DNA from: an uncultured Clostridia bacterium
GTDB taxonomy: Bacteria; Bacillota; Clostridia; Oscillospirales; Acutalibacteraceae
Direction: 5' to 3'
Assembly: GCA_946484175.1 (NCBI GenBank)
Contig: CAMLSX010000019.1
Location: 1-37,580 of the forward strand
Length of the DNA stretch: 37,580 nucleotides
Positions 7,355-16,863 of this stretch are shown in pieces. The translations under genes and the position numbers were made by a program. Each line of letters begins with the position of its first letter. Position 1 is the stretch's first letter. The notes below the pieces were generated by a model. The model was given only the letters and a program-made list of their open reading frames with translations. It ran no database searches and had not been told where the DNA came from.

Positions 7355-7987
7355 TTGTCTACTTGTATCAGTAAGGATATCAGCTGTCCGAACTGCGGGG
7401 CAGTGCATAAAGCACAGATGTGGCCGGGAATTGACCGCATGGCACACCCGGAGCTGCGGGCACGCATTATGGAAGAAACCTTTTTTGACTGGAAATGCCC
7501 CCGCTGCGGCTATACAGCACAGATGGCCTATCCGTGCCTGTACCACGACCGTGAGCTGGGATTTATGGTTTGCCTTGCGCCCGGAAACAGCAAAATCACT
7601 TTGGAAGTCCCCACCTACCTCGAAAATATCTCAAAGCGCGCTGTTTCAACGCTGCCGCAGCTCAAAGAAAAAATCCTCCTGTTTGAATCCGGTCTGGATG
7701 ATGCTGCGATGGAACTGGTCAAAAAAGCGCTCTCTGAAGTGGTGCAGCGCAAATGGCGCATTCCAGAGGTAACAGCTTATTTTTGCGCTGCCAACAAAAA
7801 GCAGATTGAATTTGCTTTTTACTGGCAGGGACAGCAAACACCCGTATATCACAGCACCCGCTTTGATGTATATAAACAGGCCAAAGAGGTTCTCAAGACG
7901 CTCCATTATGAACCGGACGACGGGTTCCCCGTAGTGGATTCCCTGTTGGCCGACGAATTGATGGAAGCGTATGAGGAAGAAGAATAA
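7355..7987 (+). CDS. CpXC-domain protein
   Basis: A 210-residue protein with two CPxC knuckles, C11-P-N-C14 and C48-P-R-C51, followed by a mixed alpha/beta body. This is the layout of the CpXC family, whose paired cysteines suggest a zinc site. The molecular role of the family is not known to me. The start is TTG 7355, with a strong AAGGAGG at 7341-7347. It ends about 70 nt before asnB and is probably cotranscribed with mnmA, as no terminator is seen between them. No signal peptide or membrane segment is present. Confidence 0.85.
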   Translation: MSTCISKDISCPNCGAVHKAQMWPGIDRMAHPELRARIMEETFFDWKCPRCGYTAQMAYPCLYHDRELGFMVCLAPGNSKITLEVPTYLENISKRAVSTLPQLKEKILLFESGLDDAAMELVKKALSEVVQRKWRIPEVTAYFCAANKKQIEFAFYWQGQQTPVYHSTRFDVYKQAKEVLKTLHYEPDDGFPVVDSLLADELMEAYEEEE

Positions 7988-8057
7988 AACGCGCGCTGCG
8001 TTTACGTACCAAAAGGCTCCCGGAGCCTGAGCAATTCAGAAAGGAACAAAAAGTATT

Positions 8058-9932
8058 ATGTGCGGAATTTGTGGATTTACCGGAGAAATTGTTGACCGCA
8101 GTGCGGTTATCACTCATATGACCGATGCGATTACCCATCGCGGCCCTGACAGCAGCGGTGTGTTTGAAGGCGAAGGCGTGACAATGGGCTTCCGCCGGCT
8201 GAGCATCATCGATATCAGCTCCACCGGTGACCAGCCGATTTACAACGAAGACGGCAGCCTGGTGCTTACTTTTAACGGAGAAATTTACAACTATCAGGAA
8301 TTGCGGGAAGAACTTCTCTCCAAAGGCCACGTTTTTCGTACCCATACGGATTCTGAAGTACTGATTCACGGTTTTGAGGAATGGCAGGAAGGCCTTTTGA
8401 ACCGCCTTCGCGGTATGTTTGGCTTTGCCATTTGGAACAAAAAAGATAACAGCCTGTTCATGGCCCGCGATTTCTTTGGCATCAAGCCCCTGCACTACAC
8501 CATGGTGGGCGACCACTTTGTTTATGGCTCTGAAATCAAGAGCATTTTGCAATTCCCGGGCTTTGAGAAAAAGTTCAACATGGACACGCTGAACAACTAT
8601 CTCTCTTTCCAGTATGCAGTGCCGCCGCAGACCTTCTTCGAGGGGGTTTACTGCCTGATGCCCGCCCACTACCTGTGGTTTAAAAACGGCAAAATCACCA
8701 CGACCCGGTACTGGGAGCCGAAATTCAATCCCGATGAGAACCTTTCGGAAGAAGAGGCCATCGACCGGATTGAAAAGGTGTTCGAAAACTCTGTGAACGC
8801 TCACAAAATCAGCGACGTTGAAGTCGGCTGCTTCCTGTCCAGCGGTGTGGATTCCAGCTATGTTTCCACCTATTTTGCCGACCAGAAGACCTTCACCGTG
8901 GGCTTTGACTTCGGCGAGAAATACAACGAGATTGACTGGGCCAAGGGCCTTTCGGAAAAAATTGGCGTAGACCATCATTACAAGATTATTTCCTCCGAGG
9001 AATTCTGGGGCAATATCAAAAAAGTACAGTACCACATGGATCAGCCGCTGGCTGACCCCTCCTGCATCGCCCTGTTCTTTGTTTCCAAGCTGGCCAGCGA
9101 ATATGTAAAAGTGGTGCTTTCCGGCGAAGGCGCTGACGAGCTGTTCGGCGGCTACACCATTTACAACGAACCGGATGTCTTCCGCATTTACCGCAAGGTG
9201 CTGCCACAGTGTGTGCGCACGGGCCTGCGTAAACTGGTGCAGAAGGTTCCGTTCCACTTCCGCGGTCAGAGCTTCATCACCCGCGGTGAGTACCCGACCA
9301 ACGAATCGTTTATCGGTAACGCCAAGATGTTCGGCTATGAGGACAAGCAGAAGCTGTTGAAGAATCCGGAAGCAGCCACCCGTCCCCAGACGCTGACCAA
9401 GCCCTGGTATGACCGGGTAAAGGATCTGGACGATGTGACTCGGATGCAGTATCTGGACATCAATATGTGGATGGTGGGCGATATCCTGCTCAAAGCCGAC
9501 CGCATGAGCATGGCTAACTCGCTGGAGCTGCGCGTTCCCTTCCTGGATAAGGAAGTCTTCAAGGTGGCTTCCGCCATTCCGACCCGTCTGCGCGTAAACC
9601 GCAAGAACACCAAATACGCTATGCGCCAGGCTGCTCTGCGTCATCTGCCGCAGGCAACCGCTCAGAAAAAGAAGCTGGGCTTCCCGGTTCCTACCCGCGT
9701 ATGGCTGCGCGACCAGAAATACTATGACATTGTCAAAGCTGCTTTTACCAGTGACATTGCCGAAAAGTTCTTCCACACAGAAGAGCTGGTGCGCTATCTG
9801 GACGACCACTTTAACGGCCGTCAGGATTACAGCCGCCGTATTTGGACGCTGTTCATCTTTATCGTCTGGTATGATATTTACTTTGAAGACGGCAAGCACG
9901 CAGAAGGCGACTGGCCGGATTTCAGAAAATAA
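8058..9932 (+). CDS. asnB: Glutamine-hydrolysing asparagine synthetase
   Basis: A 624-residue asparagine synthase B family enzyme that makes asparagine from aspartate, ATP and glutamine. Residue 2 is the N-terminal nucleophile cysteine (MCGICG). An N-terminal class-II glutamine amidotransferase domain (about 1-200, with RRLSIID and NGEIYN) precedes the synthetase domain. The PP-loop is at residues 261-267 (SSGVDSS). LSGEGADELFGGY follows mid-domain. The length is typical. The 70-nt upstream gap contains a 15-nt palindrome (8014-8028) but is too short for a T-box. Since asnB lies next to a polysaccharide locus, a role in amidating a surface polymer is possible, but plain asparagine synthesis is the simpler reading. 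Confidence 0.95.
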   Translation: MCGICGFTGEIVDRSAVITHMTDAITHRGPDSSGVFEGEGVTMGFRRLSIIDISSTGDQPIYNEDGSLVLTFNGEIYNYQELREELLSKGHVFRTHTDSEVLIHGFEEWQEGLLNRLRGMFGFAIWNKKDNSLFMARDFFGIKPLHYTMVGDHFVYGSEIKSILQFPGFEKKFNMDTLNNYLSFQYAVPPQTFFEGVYCLMPAHYLWFKNGKITTTRYWEPKFNPDENLSEEEAIDRIEKVFENSVNAHKISDVEVGCFLSSGVDSSYVSTYFADQKTFTVGFDFGEKYNEIDWAKGLSEKIGVDHHYKIISSEEFWGNIKKVQYHMDQPLADPSCIALFFVSKLASEYVKVVLSGEGADELFGGYTIYNEPDVFRIYRKVLPQCVRTGLRKLVQKVPFHFRGQSFITRGEYPTNESFIGNAKMFGYEDKQKLLKNPEAATRPQTLTKPWYDRVKDLDDVTRMQYLDINMWMVGDILLKADRMSMANSLELRVPFLDKEVFKVASAIPTRLRVNRKNTKYAMRQAALRHLPQATAQKKKLGFPVPTRVWLRDQKYYDIVKAAFTSDIAEKFFHTEELVRYLDDHFNGRQDYSRRIWTLFIFIVWYDIYFEDGKHAEGDWPDFRK

Positions 9933-9938
9933 GTCTAA

Positions 9939-9982
9939 AAAACGAGGCGCTGCAAGTTATTTGCAGCGCCCTTCTTCGTTTT
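9939..9982. terminator. Terminator after asnB
   Basis: A 10-bp GC-rich stem (9946-9955 with 9961-9970) is extended by a second pairing (AAAACGA 9939-9945 with TCGTTTT 9976-9982) across a 5-nt bulge. The outer arm supplies the T tract in both directions. Confidence 0.8.
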
Positions 9983-9985
9983 ACA

Positions 9986-10235
9986 GGGGAAACCCCAGAC
10001 GTGGGTTTCCCCTCGAAAACTGTCCACCGGACAGTTTTCTCACCCCTTCCTGCGTGCAGGAAGGAAAAGAGAATTTCGCCCGTTGCGACGGGCGACCAAA
10101 GGGCTTTGCCCTCTGGACTCCTACGATTTTTTGAAAAAAATCGAGTAAAACTTTTGCGTCGCGGGGGAGCTTCTGCGATTTTGCAGCAATGAGCACGCGA
10201 ACAGATTTGTGCAACTTTTTCAGCCAGTTGGGTTT
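9986..10235. repeat. 250-nt multi-hairpin repeat, copy 2
   Basis: This is an ungapped match to 115-364 (constant offset 9871). Stem B here (10016-10025 with 10029-10038) differs from copy 1 at four bases that form two compensated pairs. Stem C is longer here (10045-10053 with 10056-10064, 9 bp). Stems A, D, E and F are identical in the two copies. The repeat fills the whole space between the asnB terminator and the stop codon of the convergent HAD phosphatase (10238), so its 3' end abuts coding DNA. No reading frame is conserved in a protein-like way. Confidence 0.9.
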
Positions 10236-10237
10236 AT

Positions 10238-10903
10238 TTACACTTTTTCCACCGCGCCGGTCAGATAAACTACCAGCTCGGGCGGATACTGGATCACTGC
10301 TGCCGGATGGTAAGGCGCTGTTTCTGATTCCTCGCGAAACCCCCAGCCATACAGAACCGCAACAAAATCCATCGGGATGCTCTCTGCGCCCTGACCGTCA
10401 AAGGCGCTGTCCCCCACCAGTACGCTCTCCTGTGGGGAAATCCCAGTCAGGCTGCAAGCTTCCCGCAGCAAATCGCTCTTGGTCTCTGTTCCACGATAGG
10501 CACAAACTGCATCAAACAGGAAATCGATTCCGTTATCGCGCAGCATATCGCGGATAAAACGCTCGTGCTTGAGCGTGGCTACTGCCAGTTTAAACCCGGA
10601 TTGTTTGAGCTTTTCAAGTGTTTCCTTCATCCCGTCATATAGCGGCGCAGGCAGGGCTTTTCCTTCTGTCGCATATCGCTCACGGTATTGAAGCACCGCT
10701 TGCTTGACCTGCTCTTGTGTCATCTGCGGCCAGAGTTTGGGGAATCCGTGTTCCAAAGAGCCGCCAATCACCCCGTAAAAATCATCGCGCTCGGGATGCG
10801 GGGCATACCCCATAGAAGCAGCAGTCGCATTGTAACAGTGGCAAATTCCCGGAGAAGTATCTGCCAGGGTGCCGTCGTAATCAAAAATAATCAGCTTTTT
10901 CAA
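10238..10903 (-). CDS. HAD-superfamily phosphatase (phosphoglycolate phosphatase-like)
   Basis: A 221-residue HAD hydrolase. Motif I DYDGT is at residues 8-12. A Thr motif II (VATLKH), a Lys (ETKSD) and motif IV (GDSAFDGQGA) follow in order. A helical cap between motifs I and II is of the phosphoglycolate phosphatase/PpaX type. The start is TTG 10903, which overlaps the TGA of the upstream gene (TTGA), so translation is coupled. It is the last gene of the operon that starts at 19801. In this setting it could remove a phosphate from a sugar-acid precursor. The family is broad, so the substrate is open. AAGGGG lies a few bases upstream of the start. Confidence 0.85.
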   Translation of the reverse strand: MKKLIIFDYDGTLADTSPGICHCYNATAASMGYAPHPERDDFYGVIGGSLEHGFPKLWPQMTQEQVKQAVLQYRERYATEGKALPAPLYDGMKETLEKLKQSGFKLAVATLKHERFIRDMLRDNGIDFLFDAVCAYRGTETKSDLLREACSLTGISPQESVLVGDSAFDGQGAESIPMDFVAVLYGWGFREESETAPYHPAAVIQYPPELVVYLTGAVEKV

Positions 10904-12465
10904 GACTGCCCCTTCTTTCTCTCGGCAATATAGCTATTCAAACGCTTTTCGGTTGCCGCCAGTACGCCTTCCAGCAGACGGATTTTTTCGGCTTCGGATG
11001 CACTGATGCCATCCATCCGGACGGTAACACCGGTGTAGCGCAATTCCTTTTCGCAATGGAACTTCTCTGCGGTTTCCATAATCGAACGCTCCTTTGTATA
11101 AACATAAATCTGCCGGGTGGTCTCCCCTATATGCAGGGTGATGGGCCGCAGATACTGGAAAACTTCCTGGTTTTTGCCGCTAAAGAACGAGAAAAGCTCT
11201 TTTTCCTGACAGAAGACCACTACCTTGGCCTGTGTACGAGCCAGATAAGCGGAAATCCGTTCTGCACGCGCAATGGGGTCTTCGTCCGTCAGGTCGCTGA
11301 TCACCACTGCTTCACTGGAATTTTCCGTCCAGGCTTCGGGGTGGGAAAATGCAATGGGTGCGCCTGCCATCACAGAAAGTTCATGCAGGAGAAGCTCATC
11401 TCCGTCTGTAACGGCACTGCGGATACCGGCAGCCTGCAAAAATCGCACCGCGCAATCATACTGCTCCATGTATTTCCAATCCTGCAAAATGCGGCTGTCA
11501 AAACAGAGCGTCTCGTCAGAAATATACGACATGGAACGCACAGAAGTGGAATAAGCTGCTGCGGCTTTATGGAAACGGCCTTCAATACAATACTTCATCA
11601 GCTCCGAAGGCATGGCAAAGGGCAGGATGATAACCTCTTCTCCAAAAACATCCCGGTAGGTTCCGGCAATATCGTCGGGATGCGGTTTGATAACCAGCTG
11701 GCTGTCTGGTGCAAACAGATAATCTGCAAACAGAGTATACAGACGGTGCTGTTCGGGCAGTGTCATCAGCCCCAGATTGGCCATATGCTGCGTCAGCAGC
11801 AGACTGCTGTTTTCGGTCAGCTGGACTGTCTCCCCTGCACCGAAAAAACGGAGCACACGCCGGCGCTCCCCCTCTTCCATTTCCCGCAGGATGCGATCCA
11901 CCGAAAAATCGGTCATCTTGGGATTTTCGTATCCGGGTTTCTGCTTTTCTGCATCGGCCAGGAGTTCGGTGGCAAATTCATTATCGCCAAAGCATCCCAA
12001 TGTAAAGCACAGGCGGTACTGGGTACGGTTGCGCTTCATATTATTCAGTGCAAATTCCCGGTCAGAGAGCACGCCGCTGCCCTCTTCAAAACAATGATAC
12101 GGCAGTTTGTTGTGAATCACATACCATCCAAACGGAAAATGGTCTGGACACAGATACCGCTCTTCTTCTTTTAGGGAAATGCCCATCCCCTTCAGCAGCT
12201 TTTCCATTCGATGGCAGCAGGCAGAAAGAATCATTCCGGACGGGACTTTTTTTCTCTCCAGATACCGCTGGTGTTCCAGCACAGAAAGCTCATCCAGGAT
12301 TTCCACACGGTCAAAAATACCCGACTCCCGGTACCGGTTCACATAGGCTACCGAATTTTTGTGGATGTTGGAAAGCAGCAGCACAGCTTTTTCCTGCGGG
12401 TGCCGTGTCATTTTGTGCAGCACACAACACAGCACGTGATACGTTGTCAATGCGTAATAAATCAT
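10900..12465 (-). CDS. Sialyltransferase-like protein (polysialyltransferase/GT52-type motifs), paralogue A
   Basis: A 521-residue protein homologous to the product at 16860-18371. It carries the three short motifs known from bacterial sialyltransferases of the GT38/GT52 kind: an acidic-acidic-Gly site (E127-E128-G129), the HP motif (KPHPDD, 260-265) and a Ser/Thr site (STS, 306-308). Known relatives transfer sialic acid from CMP-sialic acid using the HP histidine. Residues from about 330 to 521 are an extra C-terminal region I cannot assign. No signal peptide is seen. It sits 13 nt behind the two-domain HAD gene and overlaps the HAD phosphatase by 4 nt. Transfer of a CMP-activated acid is inferred; the acid need not be sialic acid. 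Confidence 0.75.
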   Translation of the reverse strand: MIYYALTTYHVLCCVLHKMTRHPQEKAVLLLSNIHKNSVAYVNRYRESGIFDRVEILDELSVLEHQRYLERKKVPSGMILSACCHRMEKLLKGMGISLKEEERYLCPDHFPFGWYVIHNKLPYHCFEEGSGVLSDREFALNNMKRNRTQYRLCFTLGCFGDNEFATELLADAEKQKPGYENPKMTDFSVDRILREMEEGERRRVLRFFGAGETVQLTENSSLLLTQHMANLGLMTLPEQHRLYTLFADYLFAPDSQLVIKPHPDDIAGTYRDVFGEEVIILPFAMPSELMKYCIEGRFHKAAAAYSTSVRSMSYISDETLCFDSRILQDWKYMEQYDCAVRFLQAAGIRSAVTDGDELLLHELSVMAGAPIAFSHPEAWTENSSEAVVISDLTDEDPIARAERISAYLARTQAKVVVFCQEKELFSFFSGKNQEVFQYLRPITLHIGETTRQIYVYTKERSIMETAEKFHCEKELRYTGVTVRMDGISASEAEKIRLLEGVLAATEKRLNSYIAERKKGQS

Positions 12466-12478
12466 TCCCTCGCCCCTT

Positions 12479-14584
12479 TTATTCCTGATATTCGCGCTCC
12501 ATCAGCTGCGCCAGTGTCTCCATTTCATAGGAAGAGGTGCCCACTGCACGGTTCACCGGATATTCAGCAAAGAGTCTGCGGAAATATTCGGGCCGCGAAA
12601 TGATAAACCGGCATACATGATAGGCATCCTCGCCGCTGATGCGGTACAGCTGCGGATATTTCTCAAAAGCACGCAGATAATCCTCTGTAAATTCCAGAAT
12701 TCCCCGCTGCAGCTCTCGAATCATCTCGTAGCCTTCGGTCTCGGGCAGGTCAAACTTAAAGGCCGGACGACCATCTTCCGAAAGCTCGTACTGCATAAAA
12801 GAGGGGCCGGGAGAAGCCAGCATCATTTCGATAAACACGCTGTACATCTGCCCCACACGATGGCGGCGCTTCAGCTCGCGGTTCTTCTGCTGAGAAAACA
12901 TATACGATTCAATATCGCCGCTGGTGAGAGGAGCTTCGATGATATTCTGGTCATGGAGGTAATTGGCGCCGGAGACAAAACCATAGATTTTGCAGTCCAG
13001 CTTCCACAGGTCTTCTACCAGCACCCGCAGAGCGGAAACACCGCTGGCCGCCCAGCCCACGTCTACTGCCGCTGCCGAATGTACCCCCGCCAGTTTTTCA
13101 CGGTAATACATCTGTGCGGCCTGATAGCTGCCGGCATAGGCAGCCTCTACGACTTTCCAGTTGTTCAGGAACACCGTTACAATTGCTTCGTAGTTCTCTT
13201 TGGTCAGAATGACCTCTTCTGTGAAGCCTGCTTCCTCCAAAAACGGCTGCATCTGCGGCAGCTCCATAGCTGCCAGCATTTGCTTCATGTTGATTTTGCG
13301 GGAAATTTTATATTTGATATAGCGCAGGAAAAACTCATTGCGAAAATATCCGGCTGTCAAGCGGGTAGCCGCCGCACGCGACCAGTAAACATATTCCGTT
13401 TTTTCTTCCGGGTAGAGCTTCTGATACACCTTTTGCAGAATATCGCCATCGCGGGAAAGGAACAACAGCTTTTCAATTCCTTTGGCTTTTACGCGTTCGT
13501 GAATCCATACACAATAGCCCAGCACATAAAAACCGGCATACGCATAGCCATACTCAAAATACTGGTTCTCGCGGAAAGCACCGCAGCACAGACGGTTGTT
13601 GACGATTCCGCGGTACGCGCTGCCAATCAAGGCTGTCATATCCACACAGCGGCGCGAAGCCCCCATGCGGTTGACATTGAGATAATAACAGGCTTCAAAC
13701 CCTGCATCAGTGGAACGGAGGCAATCGGCTACATAATTATCGCCTATATGGAAATACCGCTTCTCTTCGCCCATCTGCTCCTTTACATAGGGGAACAGAC
13801 GTCCGCTGCGTTTGGAAAAGCCACACTCCTGTGAAATGAACACGCGCGAAATCTGTGTGTACCCATTCATCTCGAGCGCCTTTTGAATCACCTGAGAAGG
13901 CAGATACATATCCGATACGGCAATCACAGTTTTTCCCAGTTCAAGCGCGGTCTGATACACCTGCTTCATATAGGGGTTTGCCCGCAGCAATGAAAGCTCG
14001 GTTTCTTCCTCCAAAATAACGGCGCGGTTGATGTCAAAAGCCACATACCGCTGCATTTTCTGGTAAATCTCATAGAGCGTGACTTCATTGGTTCCGTTTT
14101 TCTCCAGCGCTTCCTGACGGGCCTGCTTTTCGGCAAGCACGCGGTACCGGGTGAAAGACGGGCAATGAAGCTGCTCCCCGACCAGATAAAACACAGTTTT
14201 GGGGTCGTCAAAGGGGCGCAGCAGCAGGGTGTCGAACACGTCAAACGACACCACATCGCACAGCAGCAGCCGTTTGGCAAGCGCTGTATAGCTGGGACGT
14301 TTATGGATGAGCGTTTCGGGCGCAGAAATAAAGGGATGATTGGTGTAATCTCTGCGCTCTGCCGGTGTGGCACGGTGAGAATACATCTTTCCGCTTGCCG
14401 AAGCCAGACAAAGAAACAACAGAGTGAGGCCGCGGCGGAACAGGCCAATTGTATCCGACTTCTCACGATAATAGGCCTCGGTAATCATGCGGTTGTGCAT
14501 GGTAAACCGGACTACCTGCCGATCGATTTTTCGTTTGAATGCCCGCTTTTTGCGTTTTGTAAACTGTAAGATACGATTTATCAA
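12479..14584 (-). CDS. Two-domain HAD/RDGYLL-type protein of a polysaccharide locus (COG5610-like)
   Basis: A 701-residue protein. An N-terminal basic stretch precedes a HAD domain with motif I at D115 and D118 (SFDVFDT), motif II at S224-D225 (VSDMYLP) and motif IV around D282 (HIGDNYVAD). A second domain follows from about residue 340. It is marked by RDGDIL at 378-383 and VDVGW at 507-511. Both recur in the products at 25615-26916 and 29556-32666. Its function is not known to me. The start is a TTG directly behind the stop of the aldolase gene, with AAGGA upstream. A later ATG (about residue 29 or 33) is possible. All HAD catalytic residues appear intact, so phosphatase or phosphotransferase activity is plausible. 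Confidence 0.75.
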   Translation of the reverse strand: MINRILQFTKRKKRAFKRKIDRQVVRFTMHNRMITEAYYREKSDTIGLFRRGLTLLFLCLASASGKMYSHRATPAERRDYTNHPFISAPETLIHKRPSYTALAKRLLLCDVVSFDVFDTLLLRPFDDPKTVFYLVGEQLHCPSFTRYRVLAEKQARQEALEKNGTNEVTLYEIYQKMQRYVAFDINRAVILEEETELSLLRANPYMKQVYQTALELGKTVIAVSDMYLPSQVIQKALEMNGYTQISRVFISQECGFSKRSGRLFPYVKEQMGEEKRYFHIGDNYVADCLRSTDAGFEACYYLNVNRMGASRRCVDMTALIGSAYRGIVNNRLCCGAFRENQYFEYGYAYAGFYVLGYCVWIHERVKAKGIEKLLFLSRDGDILQKVYQKLYPEEKTEYVYWSRAAATRLTAGYFRNEFFLRYIKYKISRKINMKQMLAAMELPQMQPFLEEAGFTEEVILTKENYEAIVTVFLNNWKVVEAAYAGSYQAAQMYYREKLAGVHSAAAVDVGWAASGVSALRVLVEDLWKLDCKIYGFVSGANYLHDQNIIEAPLTSGDIESYMFSQQKNRELKRRHRVGQMYSVFIEMMLASPGPSFMQYELSEDGRPAFKFDLPETEGYEMIRELQRGILEFTEDYLRAFEKYPQLYRISGEDAYHVCRFIISRPEYFRRLFAEYPVNRAVGTSSYEMETLAQLMEREYQE

Positions 14585-16189
14585 TCAATCTTCATCCTTT
14601 TGGCTGTGAATTTTGTAGAGGCTGGGGGTCAAAAATACCAGATGCAGTTCCTTTGCACGCTTGTTCAGCTGCACATTGATCTCGTCATTTTTGGTGCGCA
14701 GGGGAATATCATAGTTGGAAACAGCGTAATCAGGCGCATAATAGTTGGAAAGCGGGTCATCCGAGAATCCATCCATACCGGCCAGAACGACATCTTCTTT
14801 GACGGTGCATTTGACCAGCAGCTTGAGCAGCATGGTGCTGGCGCTGTCAGAAGCATAAAGCGAAGTATTCAGCAGCGCAGAATAATTGACCATCACTGCT
14901 TCCGGCGGAAGGTCACGGACATTAGAGGTGACAATCGTGCGGCTCCAGTCAATTTCCTGTGCGGACTCTTCATACCGGCGGTCATTAGTCAGGAAGAACA
15001 GGTCGTATTTGTACTCATGCGGCACAAAGTTCACGCTGATTACCAGCGGGTTTTCTTCTTCGATAAACTTCTGAATCTGGTCATGATAAGCAACGATCGA
15101 CTTTCCGGGCGCCAGAATCAGAATTTTGCGGCCTTCCATTTTCTGGCGAAGCATGTCGATGACATCCATATCGTTGACCGCATGGGACTGATATTTCTGG
15201 TACAGATGCTCGATTAAATGCTTGTCAAACTGCTCGCGCTTCTCGGGGGGAATCTGGTCAAGGAGCTCGGAAACCGCACTGACCGAAACCGTCTGCTTGG
15301 ACATCAGATACGAAGCATAATTGGGGTGGCAATCCTGTGCTGCCGCCAAAAAATACGGGCAGGAATATCCCCAACGGCTGGAAAGCGAAATCGCAGTGAT
15401 ATATTTATCCACAACTTCCAGAATCGGTAGCACATTATAGCGGCCTTCATACTCGTGGTTGAAGTAGTTCAGAATCAATTCGGTGCAAAGATTGCCTGCA
15501 CCGCGTCCCATACCGCTGGCCGAACAGTCGATAATGATACCGCGATCTGTCTTATATTCCAGCAGCTTCTGCGCATTGGCAAAGGACATTTGCAGGTTAT
15601 TGTGGGAGTGATACCCAATTTTGATTCCCGGTGCGAGGTTATTATCTGCCAGAATAATCTGGCGCAGCAGGAGTTTGCCGTACATAGTACCCAGCGTATC
15701 CACCAGATAGAATGCATAGGGGTTCAGCTGGTTGATGCGCTTAATCAGGCGGATGAGGTCTTCATCCGAATATCCGGCAGTTCCTACCGGCTGCATGAAG
15801 AGCTTATATCCCTTCTGTTTGATCATCTCGCCGTAACAGAAAGCCTTATCGATTTCTTCCGGGTGGAAGGTCAGTCGGATGCCGCCCAAACCGGTTTCCC
15901 CTGCATCTGAAAGGGCAGAGGGGTTGATCTCTTTTTCTCCAATCGCAATCATGGCCACAAACAGGGAATCGCTGTTTTCCGGCAGCAGGGCGTTAACCTC
16001 TTCTACGCTGTGGAACAGGGACTGGCTTTCTTCTTTGGGCTGTTCCGTCAAAAATCCACATTCCACAATATCCACACCGGCCTTTGAAAAGCGGTTCAGC
16101 ATATCGCGGACGGTTTCACGTCCAAATTTCCACTGGTTGATGTACCCGCCATCCCGCAGGGTACAGTCCAGAAATTTAATCTGACTCAT
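14585..16189 (-). CDS. DRE-TIM metallolyase/aldolase (HMGL-like) with unrecognised C-terminal domain
   Basis: A 534-residue protein. The N-terminal half is a DRE-TIM barrel of the HMG-CoA lyase/homocitrate synthase/4-hydroxy-2-oxovalerate aldolase group: CTLRDGGY at 9-16, metal ligands H194-x-H196 (YHSHNN) and GMGRGAGN at 226-233. Such enzymes make or break C-C bonds of 2-oxo or acyl-CoA substrates with a divalent metal. Residues from about 350 form a separate Rossmann-like domain (ILILAPGKSI) reminiscent of DUF115/MptE-like proteins; this is a weak call. The start ATG overlaps the cytidylyltransferase stop (ATGA), with AGGAG upstream, so the two products are made together. That pairing suggests the aldolase builds the acid that is then CMP-activated. 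Confidence 0.8.
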   Translation of the reverse strand: MSQIKFLDCTLRDGGYINQWKFGRETVRDMLNRFSKAGVDIVECGFLTEQPKEESQSLFHSVEEVNALLPENSDSLFVAMIAIGEKEINPSALSDAGETGLGGIRLTFHPEEIDKAFCYGEMIKQKGYKLFMQPVGTAGYSDEDLIRLIKRINQLNPYAFYLVDTLGTMYGKLLLRQIILADNNLAPGIKIGYHSHNNLQMSFANAQKLLEYKTDRGIIIDCSASGMGRGAGNLCTELILNYFNHEYEGRYNVLPILEVVDKYITAISLSSRWGYSCPYFLAAAQDCHPNYASYLMSKQTVSVSAVSELLDQIPPEKREQFDKHLIEHLYQKYQSHAVNDMDVIDMLRQKMEGRKILILAPGKSIVAYHDQIQKFIEEENPLVISVNFVPHEYKYDLFFLTNDRRYEESAQEIDWSRTIVTSNVRDLPPEAVMVNYSALLNTSLYASDSASTMLLKLLVKCTVKEDVVLAGMDGFSDDPLSNYYAPDYAVSNYDIPLRTKNDEINVQLNKRAKELHLVFLTPSLYKIHSQKDED

Positions 16190-16863
16190 GCATGTTCTCC
16201 TTTACAGATAAACCGGTTGTACACCATATCAGCCACTTCAAAATCAAAGGGCTCGTTAATATCACAGGCTTCAATATCGCTTACCGGAATCAGGAACGGC
16301 TTATCCCCGGTACGGCGGTTCTGTTCCATCAGCAGCTCGCGCTTGTAGATGTAAAGGCCGGTAGTTTCGGCATAAATGTCCCCCAAATCCTGTGTGCGCG
16401 GGATGCAGGAGGTATCATACTGGGGCACACCGTTAATCCACAGGAATTCCCGCAGCTTCTTCACGGTCATAGCACTGTCGTATTCGCCGCTGTTTACCGC
16501 CATAATGCCGGATTCCACCGATACACGGGAGATAAACGGCGCAGTCGCGTGCGCCAGCACATATGTATCTGCTTCCACATCCTGTGCAAATGAGCGGAGC
16601 ACTTCCAGAATCAGTGTGGAAGAAGAATCCAGCCGGGGGTCACGGCGCAGCCAGGTGACGCCCTCGGGCAGATATTCACGGATAGCGGGGTCGCTGCAAT
16701 ACACATAAATTTCATCCAGCCCCTTGGTTTTGAGCAGAGTGCGCAGGATGTAACAAATCAGCGGGTCTCCGTTGTGGAAGGGCTTTGTATTTTTTCCGGG
16801 CAACCGTTCATTATTGAGTTTCACCGGGACAAAAGCAACTGTTTTCATAGTAATCAGATTCAC
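16186..16863 (-). CDS. CMP-sugar-acid synthetase (acylneuraminate cytidylyltransferase family)
   Basis: A 225-residue cytidylyltransferase of the NeuA/KdsB group. It has the N-terminal nucleotide loop in the form KLNNERLPGKN, close to the usual R-x-x-S-K-R-L-P-G-K-N. Family members couple CTP to a 2-keto sugar acid and release pyrophosphate. There is no C-terminal esterase domain. A GTG start at 16863 overlaps the TGA of the upstream gene (GTGA). An ATG five codons later is possible but lacks a ribosome site. It lies between a sialyltransferase-like gene and the aldolase gene. No NeuB- or NeuC-type gene is in the window, so the natural acid is uncertain. Confidence 0.85.
   Translation of the reverse strand: MNLITMKTVAFVPVKLNNERLPGKNTKPFHNGDPLICYILRTLLKTKGLDEIYVYCSDPAIREYLPEGVTWLRRDPRLDSSSTLILEVLRSFAQDVEADTYVLAHATAPFISRVSVESGIMAVNSGEYDSAMTVKKLREFLWINGVPQYDTSCIPRTQDLGDIYAETTGLYIYKRELLMEQNRRTGDKPFLIPVSDIEACDINEPFDFEVADMVYNRFICKGEHA

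Noticed and set aside
8014-8028. AGGCTCC/GGAGCCT palindrome before asnB as a regulatory site or T-box part
   Set aside because: The gap is only 70 nt with no T-box elements, and no T tract follows. A short palindrome alone is weak evidence.
7893-9899. A 668-codon antisense frame opposite asnB
   Set aside because: It lies wholly opposite a certain enzyme gene with family motifs, shows low-complexity shadow composition and has no ribosome site of its own.
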